Origin: Apostichopus parvimensis
Taxonomy: Eukaryota > Echinodermata > Holothuroidea > Aspidochirotida > Stichopodidae
Reading direction: 5' to 3'
DNA: 28,329 bases
NCBI GenBank assembly: GCA_000934455.1
Contig: KN890511.1
Location: 34,635-62,963, forward strand
Shown here in pieces: positions 19,994 to 28,329 of the stretch; the stretch's first letter is position 1, and every line of letters starts with the position of its first letter. The notes below the pieces were generated by a model. It made no database searches, was not told the origin of the DNA, and saw only the letters and a program-made list of their open reading frames with translations. The position numbers and the translations under genes are program-made.

Positions 19994-20118
19994 GCTGCCC
20001 TCACTAACCAAAAATCACATAAATACAAATGGAGATAATACAGAAAAGCTACACCTGTCTTTGCCTCATTTTTGGTTAGCTGGCTGTCTAACGCATATCC
20101 AACGTGAGTGAGGGCAGC
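19994..20118. repeat. Inverted repeat with one arm split by 27 bases
   Basis: The left arm, GCTGCCCTCACTAACCAAAA(AT), is continuous at 19994-20015. The right arm is in two perfect pieces, ATTTTTGGTTAG (20068-20079) and AGTGAGGGCAGC (20107-20118), separated by 27 bases. This suggests a foldback that gained an insertion, or lost bases on the left. Confidence 0.8.
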
Positions 20119-20572
20119 AGAGTAACAGAACTATGAATTTGCCAGGACAAAAACTGTAAACCCAAAGAGAGGCTGGTAGGTGTATAAAACAGTGCTGCCA
20201 CCAATACACGAAAACTGAATGCAGCAGTGTACAACCTACTAAAACAAACTGTCTCAAACAACTGAAATAATGAGAAAATTGCAGGAATAGCTGAGGGAGA
20301 AATTCTCAAAATCTGACCTTAGACAGCCTTTTAGAGTACATACAGAAAGGAATGTTGCACAGTGGCCGGACTAATGTGACCACTGAGACCCCATAGCCAG
20401 ACCCGCTTTCCATCTAAGGATGACGGACACTAAATGACTGACAGGTGCAGTAACTGTAAATATATTAAAGTGTGCATGACACTTTGAAACAATGTTTAAG
20501 GACTACTTATAATGTACTGCATGTACATGTTACATATACTGTACACTTTTTTGGTAATATTCTATCTGTCAG

Positions 20573-20632
20573 TGGGGGAAGGAGGGGGCCGGGGGAGGGT
20601 TGATCTCCCTAATGTTTTCCGGGGGGGGGGAG
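20573..20632 (+). repeat. G-rich tract
   Basis: Contains GGGGGAAGGAGGGGGCCGGG, then GGAGGG and, after a gap, a run of about ten G. Compatible with G-quadruplex formation. Confidence 0.7.
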
Positions 20633-20759
20633 AAAGCCCATCCCCAGAAGTATATCTGGTTGTGCCACTGGTTAAACATATAATTTTTAACATTTAAAAA
20701 TAATTTCACCCTATTAATTTTTTAACATCTCACACTTTCATCCCAGCTGTTCCACTTAC

Positions 20760-21011
20760 CTCACCACTTTTTTCAACGATGCGGATCGCCTCTCTGATGA
20801 GGGGAGCAAAATCTGTCGGCCCACCAAGTTCCACTTTTGGCACAGTCTGATTATAGATGTCCAAGACTTCTTCAAATCCATTGCAGTAGGTCTCGTTTGA
20901 TTTGAAGGGGAAGACTCTCTTGTCTTCTGTTACATTGTCCCCAAACCCAAAGGCGGGTATCAAACCATCTTTATCAAAGGGTGCTAAGGTCTTACCTAGA
21001 ATGGATATAAC
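20760..21011 (-). CDS. Copine/RGLG-like von Willebrand A domain protein, internal exon
   Basis: An 84-codon exon between an acceptor (CCCAATAG, AG at 21013-21012) and a consensus donor (GTGAG then GTAAGT, GT at 20759-20758). It reads VISILGKTLAPFDKDGLIPA, FGFGDNVTEDKRVFPF, then YCNGFEEVLDIYN, and VELGGPTDFAPLIREAIRIV. The pattern P-x-D-x-D-x-L-I-P-x-[FY]-G-F-G-D and C-x-G-F-E-E-V-L-x-x-Y is typical of the RGLG branch more than of classical copines. The Thr of GGPTDF is the expected metal-coordinating Thr of the vWA MIDAS site. Phase 0 at both ends joins it to 25555-25655 and to 17510-17830. Confidence 0.9.
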
Positions 21012-21436
21012 CTATTGGGAAGTAAATAAAAACAGAACAAAACAGTTTCTTCATTGCTCCTTGGAAATAACTCTAAACAAGTCTAAGGGGCCGGTGAGTG
21101 GATCTTTGAGGTTTACTGAAATTGTCTTTCAAAGAGTCCATTTGAGGTTACTTTAGAGATTCAAGCAGCTTATTTAACACAGTGGAGGCCATTCATTCAC
21201 TGTCTCTCTCAGTTGATTGCACAAACAACTTGTTGTTCCGAGAATCCTTAAAGAAATTCAAGAGGAGTATTATCATGAAGGTGGAGACCGCAGAGGAATT
21301 TTTCTTTTGAAAATAAATTGAGTTAAAAAAACACGGTTTGTTGGTAAATCTGTAATCCTCCCAGCATACCTAACCTAAATATGAATATAATACATACTAA
21401 ACATATACCCTTCTCATGTCCTCCCCCACTCTCTCT

Positions 21437-21519
21437 ATCCCACTCTATCCCACTCTCCCTTTCACTACAGGCATCAAGCCAATGGGATAGTGAAAGGGTG
21501 GAGTGGGAAGGAGTGGGAT
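21437..21519. repeat. Polypyrimidine/polypurine foldback
   Basis: The left arm (21437-21467) is ATCCCACTCTATCCCACTCT followed by CCCTTTCACTA. The right arm (21488-21519) is TAGTGAAAGGGTGGAGTGGG followed by AAGGAGTGGGAT. They are imperfect reverse complements with a loop of about 20 bases, and each arm is almost purely pyrimidine or purine. Confidence 0.85.
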
Positions 21520-23209
21520 GGGGATGCAAATGACAAGGTATGTGACATTCAAATGTGGGATGATGATTTGTGAAGGGTTGAAGGTTACATTCTATAGGTT
21601 ACAAATCTATAATGCTAGTCAATAACATCATTTGTAAAGTGTTTTGAGACTAAAATAGTTCCAAAGATATCTTAAAGACCCTCAGCTTTCAGATTTATTT
21701 ACTCGCCAGACATGATGATCTTGCATCAAGAATTAACAACAAAACTGTGAAAATGCTGCGTAACCATGACGATAAGATATATAAATTTTTCTAAATCTGC
21801 CACTGTTTAACTGCTCACAGAAAGTGGTTATTTACCAATTCGCGAAAGAGTCAAAAATATTTTCATGAAAAATCAACCAAAAGAAGTCAAGCCTGAAGCT
21901 GCTGCAATACTGACAATTATCCTACTAATGAACTGCTGCATATTCATAGCACTCTACAAGCACCACATGGAGTTTATGAAATATTGGGTAGAGCTTTGCT
22001 TTAGAAAAAATAAACAATCAATTGGTTAGTTGCATGTCAAATACAGTTGTTAAACCAGCCATGAACTTTCTTAGACTCTTAGTCAAACACACTGTGTTTG
22101 TTTCGATCTTTAAATCTCCAGCTATTTGCAGGTCAAACAAATTTCTAAAGGATCTTTTCTGCTTGTCTTTCAGACAACAAGGTCTTACTGTTTGGTTGTC
22201 CACAAAGCAACTTTGGTTGTCCAAACAAAATGTAGCAAAATAACAAAGAAAGACCAAATATGTACACTGTGGAAGAGATGTAAAGGTTTGGTGATTTTGA
22301 ACACCAGCTATGGGCCAGTGAAACTCCCCTTCGGGTGGATTATAGGCTAACCAATATTTAATTTTTTGAATCCAGTATCTCGAAGTGACAGAGGGCATTT
22401 GATACCGACCTGAATTTGTTGTAAACAACTACAGTAGTCGTCCATCAGTACAATCTTCAAAGCTCATTTAGGCTATTCCCAACAGAAATTTGGTAGTCTC
22501 GAACAATCCGACTATCTTTAAAAATTTGCTGGGGACAATTTTCTTCTGATCGTATCATTCTAAACTGTACTGTCATTGTCACGCCTCGAGAATATAATCA
22601 GTTTGGAAACTTCATCAGACTAGAAACAAGATACATCGTACTACCAGTGCAAGTGCTTTGATGCTTGACGTGAAAGTACAGTTTATCATAAATTGTCCCA
22701 AAGTAACCTCTGGATCAAAGGGGCTCATTAAGTGCTGCACACATGTGGAACTCACACATAGGAATGACAAGATTAGGAAATGTCTAGATCAAATGTACTT
22801 TACTTTTGGTTTTCAAGGATATTTCACCATTAAATATGCTAACTGTCTGACATGTAAATATTTATCGTAATTAATGCATCGGGTTATGTGCTCTTCAGCA
22901 TCCATCATACTACAAACAGCAAAGATACCAGTGTAAATTCTACCACAAATTTTACATGGCATGTGTTGTTGTTATCATTGTAATAAATGCTTTGTATCAC
23001 ATGTGAGGAGCTGATTTAGTCGGCTGTGGTGCTAAACTACATCGACCAGCCACTTTCATTGATGAGCCACTGACGCTTAGTTGCTTTCTTGCCATATGTT
23101 ATTTCTATCAAAAAAAATTAATATAACATGGCCCACAAGTTGTCTTTTTCATGTTCTCACCATTGTTGACAGCAAGGTTCTAGCACTGACCTCAGTCATC
23201 AGGTATCTT

Positions 23210-23434
23210 TGACCTCAGTTGACCTTTGAACATCACTAAAAGCAATGTTGGGTTCTTATAATCACTTAAGTGGAACTACAGAACAAGTCAAAATATAAAA
23301 ATGGAGTTTCTATTTGTGGAGTTAGTGTTAACCAAGGTTTTCAAGTTTTAATTGTGACCTATATTGACCTCAAATCACCTTGGTAACCTTCACAAATCAC
23401 AGTAGGATTCTTTTCACTCACTAAGGTGGATGCA
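23210..23434. repeat. Diverged ~70-bp direct repeat (155-bp spacing) carrying TGACCT direct repeats
   Basis: Copy 1 starts at 23210 (TGACCTCAGTTGACCTTTGA) and copy 2 at 23365 (TGACCTCAAATCACCTTGGT). They stay alignable to about 23279 and 23434, sharing a TCAC-AAA block, GG-TTCTT and TCACT-A-GTGGA. TGACCT-CAGT-TGACCT (23210-23225) and TGACCT-ATAT-TGACCT (23355-23370) are four-base-spaced direct repeats. Confidence 0.6.
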
Positions 23435-24467
23435 CGTCACACGTACCTGTAATTGTTACAATTTTCAGTTACAATGTTTACAAGCCCAAGGGGAATAAAC
23501 ACACTGACATACACAAACACATACCATCACACACAGCCTAGATTCCTTTCCCCTTGGACAAAAGCTATGCAGTCATCTCGAAATGTATCAAATCTTAAGA
23601 GCTGTTTGTGGTTGGTTCGGTTGAATCGTCTGTAACATATGATAATTACTTAGTGTATGCTGAAAGTCATCTGTTTCAGTAAGTTCTAGCATCTCAAAAC
23701 CATAACTACTACACTGAATCAGTCTGCCCTATAAATTCTTACTCTTTAGCAGCCTTCCTACCCGATACCGAGAAATTACCACTTATCTTCAGGTTTCTTC
23801 CCTCTGTGAACGCCAGCAATGGTGACTGGGTACACATTTGCAATTTCAATAAATTACTGGCACTCCATTAAGCTTTCTCTTTAAAGTGTCCGCTGCAAAA
23901 CATGACGGTAATTAATTTGTGGACCAATCACATGGCATTAAAATGATGCCGAATAGTTAGTTTCATTAAATTGCAAACAAGCTTTTTTAGCTGGGAGCCA
24001 AACTCGGTTGGGAATTAAAATTTTAATGATTTTAACACAGTTACCAGATACATATCACTACCTTTTTCAAACTGGTACATTAATTATGATTCACTTGATA
24101 TCATCACATGTTTTGATGAGAAATCCACCACCACGTAGCAATTATGGTGATGGTTTTAGGTAATGATGTAGTATGTTAATCATAACTGTGTGCAGACATA
24201 TTAATGTGAAATTTATTTATGATGTGAAGTTTATGGCTGACGGTATCGTATCTTTCCCGAAACAGCTGAGTATGGGAACAACAGATTGTGGAGAGTTGAA
24301 CATAAATTACTGTTTTTAGCTAGCTTTGTTAGCATTGATCTCTCGCTTTGACAGCCACTACTTTACCATATGGGTAGTTAAGTGTGTGCTCATCGGTTGA
24401 ACAACTATGGGTCCTGAGGACTATCGAAAGCTAGGCAATAACAATTACATGGAGTGTGCCTGTGTGC

Positions 24468-24895
24468 TATAGACCTTAGCATATTAGGCCCAGTCTAAAT
24501 GCAAACATGAAAGTAGCTTTGTAAAGTTGGACAGGGTGTGGCTGACTATAGACCTGATCAAATCAGGCCCAGCCTAGGGACATTACATAGAAGAAAGTAT
24601 ACCTTTGTAAAGTAGGAGAGGGTGTGGCTGGCTATAGACCTTAGTTGCAAATTAGGCCCAGCCTAGGTACATAGAAGAAAGTATACCTTTGTAAGGTAGG
24701 ACAGGGTAAGGCTGGTTATAGACCTTAGTTGCAAATTAAGCCCAGTCTTGGTACAGTACATATAGATGAATGTAAAGTAAGACCAGGGAGTTGTTATGGA
24801 ACTCCCTGGTAAGAAAGGGTGTGGCTTGGTAAGACGTTAGTTGCAAACAAGGCTCAGCCTAGGCGTAGTACAACAGTGAATCATAAAAGTGTAAT
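24468..24895. repeat. ~80-86-bp minisatellite, block A (five units)
   Basis: Units start with TATAGACC at 24468, 24547, 24633 and 24717, with a diverged start near 24828. The shared unit runs TATAGACCTTAGTTGCAAAT, AGGCCCAGCCTAGGTACATT, then ACATAGAAGAAAGTATACC, TTTGTAAAGTAGGACAGGGT and GTGGCTGG. The block lies in the first visible intron of the copine-like gene. Confidence 0.93.
24782..24810. repeat. Perfect 11-bp hairpin inside one minisatellite unit
   Basis: ACCAGGGAGTT-GTTATGG-AACTCCCTGGT is a perfect 11-base stem with a seven-base loop. It sits where the other units read GTAGGACAGGG, so it is an insertion or rearrangement private to this unit. Confidence 0.93.
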
Positions 24896-25185
24896 TGTAC
24901 CTTGGCTGTACATTAATATTTGTTTCAGAACTAACAATCTCATTCTAGGCACTTCATGAAACATACAACAAATTATTTTATCTTTATGAATCCATATATA
25001 CACTCACAAAGTCTTTTGTAACAACTCATACTGTACAACCCGAGTCCAGAGCTATAGTTTGCTATATATTGAGTTAGGATGTAACATTACTCTGACCAAG
25101 TCACTGAGTTATCATACTAATTGGGACTACCACCTTCTAAAATGCTTAGAACCTCTCTATATGGTAAGTCATCTAACTTTTGACT

Positions 25186-25450
25186 TTACATAGATGAACG
25201 TGTAACTTTGTAAAGTAAGACAGGGTGTGGCTTGGTATAGACCTGAGTTGTAAGTTAGGCCCAGCCTAGGTACATTGCATAGAATAAAGTGTACCTTTGT
25301 AAAGTAGGACAGGGTGCACATATGGATGGCTATAGACCATAGTTGCAAATTTGGTCCATCCCAGGTACATTACATAGATGAAAATGAACCTTTGTAAAGT
25401 AGGACAGAGTGTGGCTGGGTATAGAAGTTAGTTGCAAATAAGCTTAACAT
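25186..25450. repeat. ~85-95-bp minisatellite, block B
   Basis: The same unit as block A resumes after about 290 bases of unrelated sequence, with TATAG starts at 25236, 25331 and 25420 and a partial unit before them. The array therefore has a non-repeat interruption (about 24896-25185). Confidence 0.9.
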
Positions 25451-25554
25451 AACGGCCACAGGGTGTTAATAAACACTGTAAGGAAATAGATTTTAAAATT
25501 GACCTCAAGTACAGGTACAGGTAGGTCACCAAGCTTTGACTGATTTTAGCTTAC

Positions 25555-25655
25555 TCTCTGATAGGGGTTCAGGTTCTGCTCATCCAGATGATGTAAACTG
25601 TGGCCATCAAAGGTGAATCTTCCAGTGTAGAGGTTACTTTTTGTGAAATCTATCC
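25555..25655 (-). CDS. Copine/RGLG-like von Willebrand A domain protein, first visible exon
   Basis: This exon opens the vWA domain. After an excellent acceptor (TTTTCTTTCATTGCAG, AG at 25657-25656) it reads (G)IDFTKSNLYTGRFTFDG, then HSLHHLDEQNLNPYQR, and ends at a GTAAGC donor. GIDFTKSN is the D-x-[ST]-x-S core of the metal ion-dependent adhesion site, and the S-L-H-x-L-x-x-x-x-x-N-P-Y motif is shared by copines and RGLG proteins. It joins 20760-21011 in phase 0 (NPYQR then VISILG). The start phase needs one base from an upstream exon, so the N-terminal part is encoded further right. I could not find that exon before the window ends. Confidence 0.88.
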
Positions 25656-25913
25656 CTGCAATGAAAGAAAACAACTTTTTGTCATAGAATCTGCCTTGGT
25701 AAAGTACAATTTATTTGTAAATTCACTGTATTTAAAACAAAGATGAATATTAGACTATACCTACACCCTCACCTCCATGTTAGTAGGAAAAAAGCATGGT
25801 CTCTCTAATTTAATTTTTTTAGTTTGACATTTCATATTTGGATTTTTCTGACTCCTGAGAATTTTACTCAAAATGAGCTAAATCTGTGAATCGATAACAA
25901 CATGACAAGGCAT

Positions 25914-26249
25914 TGAAGACTCGCCCCAAACCGCGTGCGGCCATCTGAAAAAGTTAACTTTCCGTTGCTTGCAAGTGAAGTTTGTTTCGTGTCGCTACAA
26001 AATGCAGACAGTAACGTGATACCTTGTTTTCTTTAGCTGGACCTGAAATGTCCATCACTGTATGGTTTGTACACTGTGCTGCAGGTATTGACCGCAGCTG
26101 TATGTACTGACTGTACACTAGTGTCTAGCAAGCTGTGTGTGTATTTTCTGGGATCCATGGTGGTGTCTAACTCTAACACCTCTGTTACACCTCATTTGAA
26201 ACTAGGTCAGATTACAGGCAGTAGACGTTTCTTTTTGCGCGAGTCTTCA
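25914..26249. mobile_element. Small MITE-like element with TGAAGACTCGC inverted ends
   Basis: TGAAGACTCGC at 25914-25924 is the exact reverse complement of GCGAGTCTTCA at 26239-26249. The 336-bp interior is less AT-rich than its surroundings and has no transposase-like frame. No convincing target duplication is visible, so superfamily and exact borders are unknown. Confidence 0.6.
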
Positions 26250-26411
26250 CACCCTTTAAGTGTAAAGGTAGGTACAAAGATCAGCAAAGACTACCTCTCC
26301 CACTTTCACATCACCATAAAAATTGTTAAACATGAAAATTGTCTCAAGATAAGGATTAATATTTACCATGCCAACAGGCCATCCAAACCTATCAAAGAAT
26401 TCAACCTCTGC

Positions 26412-26435
26412 TGACCTCAAATGACCTTTTGACCT
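26412..26435. promoter_or_regulatory. Three TGACCT half-sites in tandem (spacing 4, then 2)
   Basis: TGACCT-CAAA-TGACCT-TT-TGACCT. On the other strand these are AGGTCA half-sites, the core bound by many nuclear receptors, with direct-repeat spacings of two and four. It may be a real response element or part of a dispersed repeat that carries this motif. Confidence 0.4.
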
Positions 26436-27274
26436 CTACAAAAAACTAAAGGGCTTTTTTGAATTGTCGTTGTAGGTTAGCACCTCAGGCAAGTGTTGTG
26501 TACTAATGTCACATCATGACCATCAGTGTAGATCCCAGATTTTACAGAAGCTCAAAATTGCTCATGCATAAAAATAAAAAAAATGCTATTTTCCTAAAAA
26601 CTATGATTAAAACCTCAAAATGAATGCTAAGAAATGACCAAGATAATTTAGTATTGAGCGATTAAACGCCTCGGCGGGGGAAATGCTTGTTGAGGACTGG
26701 ACGAACGTGTCCGTTATTTGACTCAGTTTATTTTACATTAAGGGGTATTTTGTAATGTCCTCAAATGAAAGATCAAGTAAATGAGAACAGGATCTGTAAT
26801 ACTACAGCCCATCAAGGTCACACCAAGAATGATAAACATTACATATAAACTTCAAAGGTTTGAAAATTAAAGAATAAAACATTACATACAAATTAAGTTG
26901 ACAAAATGACAATTTTTGTTGGCGTTAACAGTGTTACTACACTACTAAGCAGCCAAATGGTTGTATCAACAGGGCAAAATTTTAACGGTCCTCCGGTCGT
27001 CCGAGAGGATCAAATTTCTGTTACGACAACCAAATTCAGCTTTGGAGGTTGTCCGATGGATGACTAGTTCAGTTTACATCAAATTCAGATTGCATTGTAA
27101 ACTAAAATACCACAAAATAGGTAAAATGATGAATTGGTATCATTCCCAAATTGTTGTTCTATTCAACAAACCTACACATCTCTCCGTCGTTGGTATATAT
27201 ATTGGTCATTGCTATTTTGTGACAATGTTTTTTGACAACCAATACAACAACAATAAATTAAACAACGATAAATT

Positions 27275-27313
27275 TAAACAACAAAATTAAACAACAAAAT
27301 TAAACAACAAAAT
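27275..27313. repeat. 13-bp tandem repeat, three perfect units
   Basis: TAAACAACAAAAT is repeated exactly at 27275, 27288 and 27301, flanked by degenerate copies from about 27238 to 27328. Confidence 0.95.
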
Positions 27314-27437
27314 TAAACAACAATAAATTTGCTACTTGGACAACCACAAAGTAATGACTGGTCGTCTAAGGGACGAGCGGGAAAAAATCCTCAACAGTTT
27401 TCCCTCCTAAACACGAACTGACCCAGACACATTCATC

Positions 27438-28329
27438 TATTCAATTCAATTCAACTTTATTTCAACCAACAATGTTCAAAGAATTTATAGTGATGTGTAC
27501 AGACAGTAAGACTTTAAACATGATAAATGGTTGAGGGGATTACACAAGGAAGCTACTAAAAGCTTGTGAGATGTAAATCCCCTTTACAGAGAAAAAGAAC
27601 AAATGCTCAGGACTGGAAAAGAACAATATGTTTAAACATAATTAAGGACAAACCAATAAACAGAAAGAAAAGGGGAAATGCATGGCTAGATAACAATATC
27701 AAAATGTAAATTAAATATAATCAGATAGCAAGTAGGATATGTAATTTCTTTTAAAGCTTTAGTAGGGAGGGAGAATTTTTGATCGAGCCTGGGAGAACAT
27801 TCCAGGTGAACGGTCCTAAATATCTTATATTACGTTGGCTAGAGTTAACAGAAAGGGATGGTGCAATCAGAACTATCTCTGGTGTAGTAACAATGACTAC
27901 GAGGAGCAAACAAACTGGAGAGTGAATTTGGTAATAAATTGTGGCAGAATTGGAACCTGAATACAGCTACTTGGTGTTTACTGATATCAAAGACAGTTAG
28001 TACGTTGTTCTTTTTAAAAATCGGTTTGAATGGTCCAGATGTGACTTGCCATCGATTGCACGAAAGATTAATTTCTGGCCAAGGAAAAGTTTATTTACTC
28101 GTACAGAAGCAGCATTACCCCCAAACAATAGCACAGTAGGAAACAAATGGCAAAACAAGGGAATTGTAAATAGAATGAAAAATCTTTTTTGGAAGAAGAT
28201 GTTTTTGCTTGGAAATTATACCTGAGCCGTTAGCAAATTTCCTGCAAATAATATTAATATGAGGCACCCAACTTAAATGACTATCAATAGTGACTCCAAG
28301 AAAGGCAGCGGATTTAGCAAAAGGAATAA
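27438..28329 (-). mobile_element. 3' part of a dead non-LTR retrotransposon (CR1/L2/Rex-like LINE)
   Basis: The minus strand encodes the end of a reverse transcriptase ORF in several frames: KSAAFLGVTIDSHLSWVPHI, then SLVLPFVSYCAIVWG; next, in another frame, NVLTVFDISKHQVAVFRFQF and NLLPNSLSSLF; then RNIRYLGPFTWNVLP. The SYC-x-I-V-W-G-N, D-I-x-K-x-Q and I-R-x-x-G-P-x-x-W-N-x-L-P blocks are typical of the C-terminus of CR1/L2/Rex-type elements. An extra G in the run at 28118-28122 breaks the frame after VWG, and further shifts follow. It ends with AATAAAGTTGAATTGAATTG (about 27461-27442), the short repeated tail used by such elements. The 5' part lies beyond the window. It is an inactive copy. 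Confidence 0.82.

Larger units (their letters stand above)
17831..20759 (-). other. Intron of the copine/RGLG-like gene
   Basis: About 2.9 kb between a GTAAGT donor and a CCAG acceptor on the minus strand. It contains a G-rich tract (19843-19875), a broken inverted repeat (19994-20118) and G-rich sequence around 20573-20632. No nested gene is seen; the minus-strand frame at 18200-18430 has no recognisable domain. Confidence 0.75.
21012..25554 (-). other. Intron of the copine/RGLG-like gene
   Basis: About 4.5 kb between a GTAAGC donor (25554-25549) and the CCAATAG acceptor at 21012. It holds a purine/pyrimidine foldback (21437-21519), a pair of diverged direct repeats with TGACCT motifs (23210 and 23365), and two blocks of an 85-bp minisatellite. 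The minus-strand frame at 22018-22428 is the longest non-gene frame here but shows no recognisable domain. Confidence 0.8.
25656..27437 (-). other. Probable upstream intron of the copine-like gene
   Basis: No exon was found. It contains a MITE (25914-26249), a TGACCT triple repeat (26412-26435) and a 13-bp tandem repeat (27275-27313). The plus-strand frames at 26067-26414 and 26961-27290 have no recognisable domain, and the first overlaps the MITE. Confidence 0.5.

Noticed and set aside
19831..20340. GTACTCTAA / TTAGAGTAC as ends of a 500-bp element
   Set aside because: Only nine to ten bases match, which is expected by chance at this spacing, and no target duplication is seen.
22018..22428. 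Minus-strand frame of 136 codons
   Set aside because: No recognisable domain and it lies within an intron with repeat-like GTTGTCC sequence.
24468..25450. Tandem array considered as a CRISPR
   Set aside because: The repeats are contiguous ~85-bp units without spacers, in eukaryotic-type DNA and inside an intron.
26067..26414. Plus-strand frame of 115 codons
   Set aside because: More than half lies inside the MITE at 25914-26249 and it crosses its right end, so a conserved protein is unlikely.

Overview
The window looks like AT-rich, gene-poor nuclear DNA from an invertebrate animal. It has exons separated by multi-kilobase introns, GT/AG splice sites, a metazoan-type histone 3' stem-loop, a dead non-LTR retrotransposon and several MITE-like inverted-repeat elements. 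A marine deuterostome, most likely an echinoderm, fits best. The evidence is indirect: an animal gene of the plant-RGLG-like copine family, a histone H1 with stem-loop plus downstream element, and the repeat style. No search was possible, so the taxon is inference.

Layout, left to right. (1) 879-978 (+) is the last coding exon of an M13 (neprilysin/endothelin-converting-enzyme) metallopeptidase; the rest lies to the left. (2) 979-5.2 kb is non-coding DNA with simple repeats, a palindrome and a spaced inverted repeat. (3) 5.27-9.11 kb (-) holds one possible exon of unknown family and four exon-like blocks, in the right order, of a serine beta-lactamase-fold hydrolase (LACTB/EstB-like). The blocks lack the SxxK region and carry a premature stop, so this is probably a decaying gene. 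A tRNA-derived SINE and an inverted-repeat pair sit inside it. (4) 11.12-11.91 kb (+) is a complete, intronless, solitary histone H1 gene with CCAAT box, TATA-like box, histone stem-loop and histone downstream element. (5) 12.39-13.12 kb is a non-autonomous DNA transposon with long inverted ends built from 22-bp tandem repeats and a 9-bp target duplication. (6) 13.1-17.5 kb is non-coding. (7) 17.51-25.66 kb (-) has three exons of a copine-type von Willebrand A domain protein resembling plant RGLG. They splice in phase, the metal-binding motif is intact, no RING domain is visible, and the 5' exons are not found. Its introns hold an ~85-bp minisatellite with a perfect hairpin in one unit, a foldback, and clustered TGACCT direct repeats. 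(8) 25.9-26.25 kb is a small MITE. (9) 27.44 kb to the end is the 3' part of a frameshifted CR1/L2/Rex-like LINE on the minus strand.

The genes appear functionally unrelated (peptidase, hydrolase relic, chromatin protein, copine-like protein); no operon or pathway links them. The most unusual items are the solitary replication-type H1, the RING-less RGLG-like copine gene, the eroded beta-lactamase-like gene, and the 22-bp-repeat inverted-end transposon.
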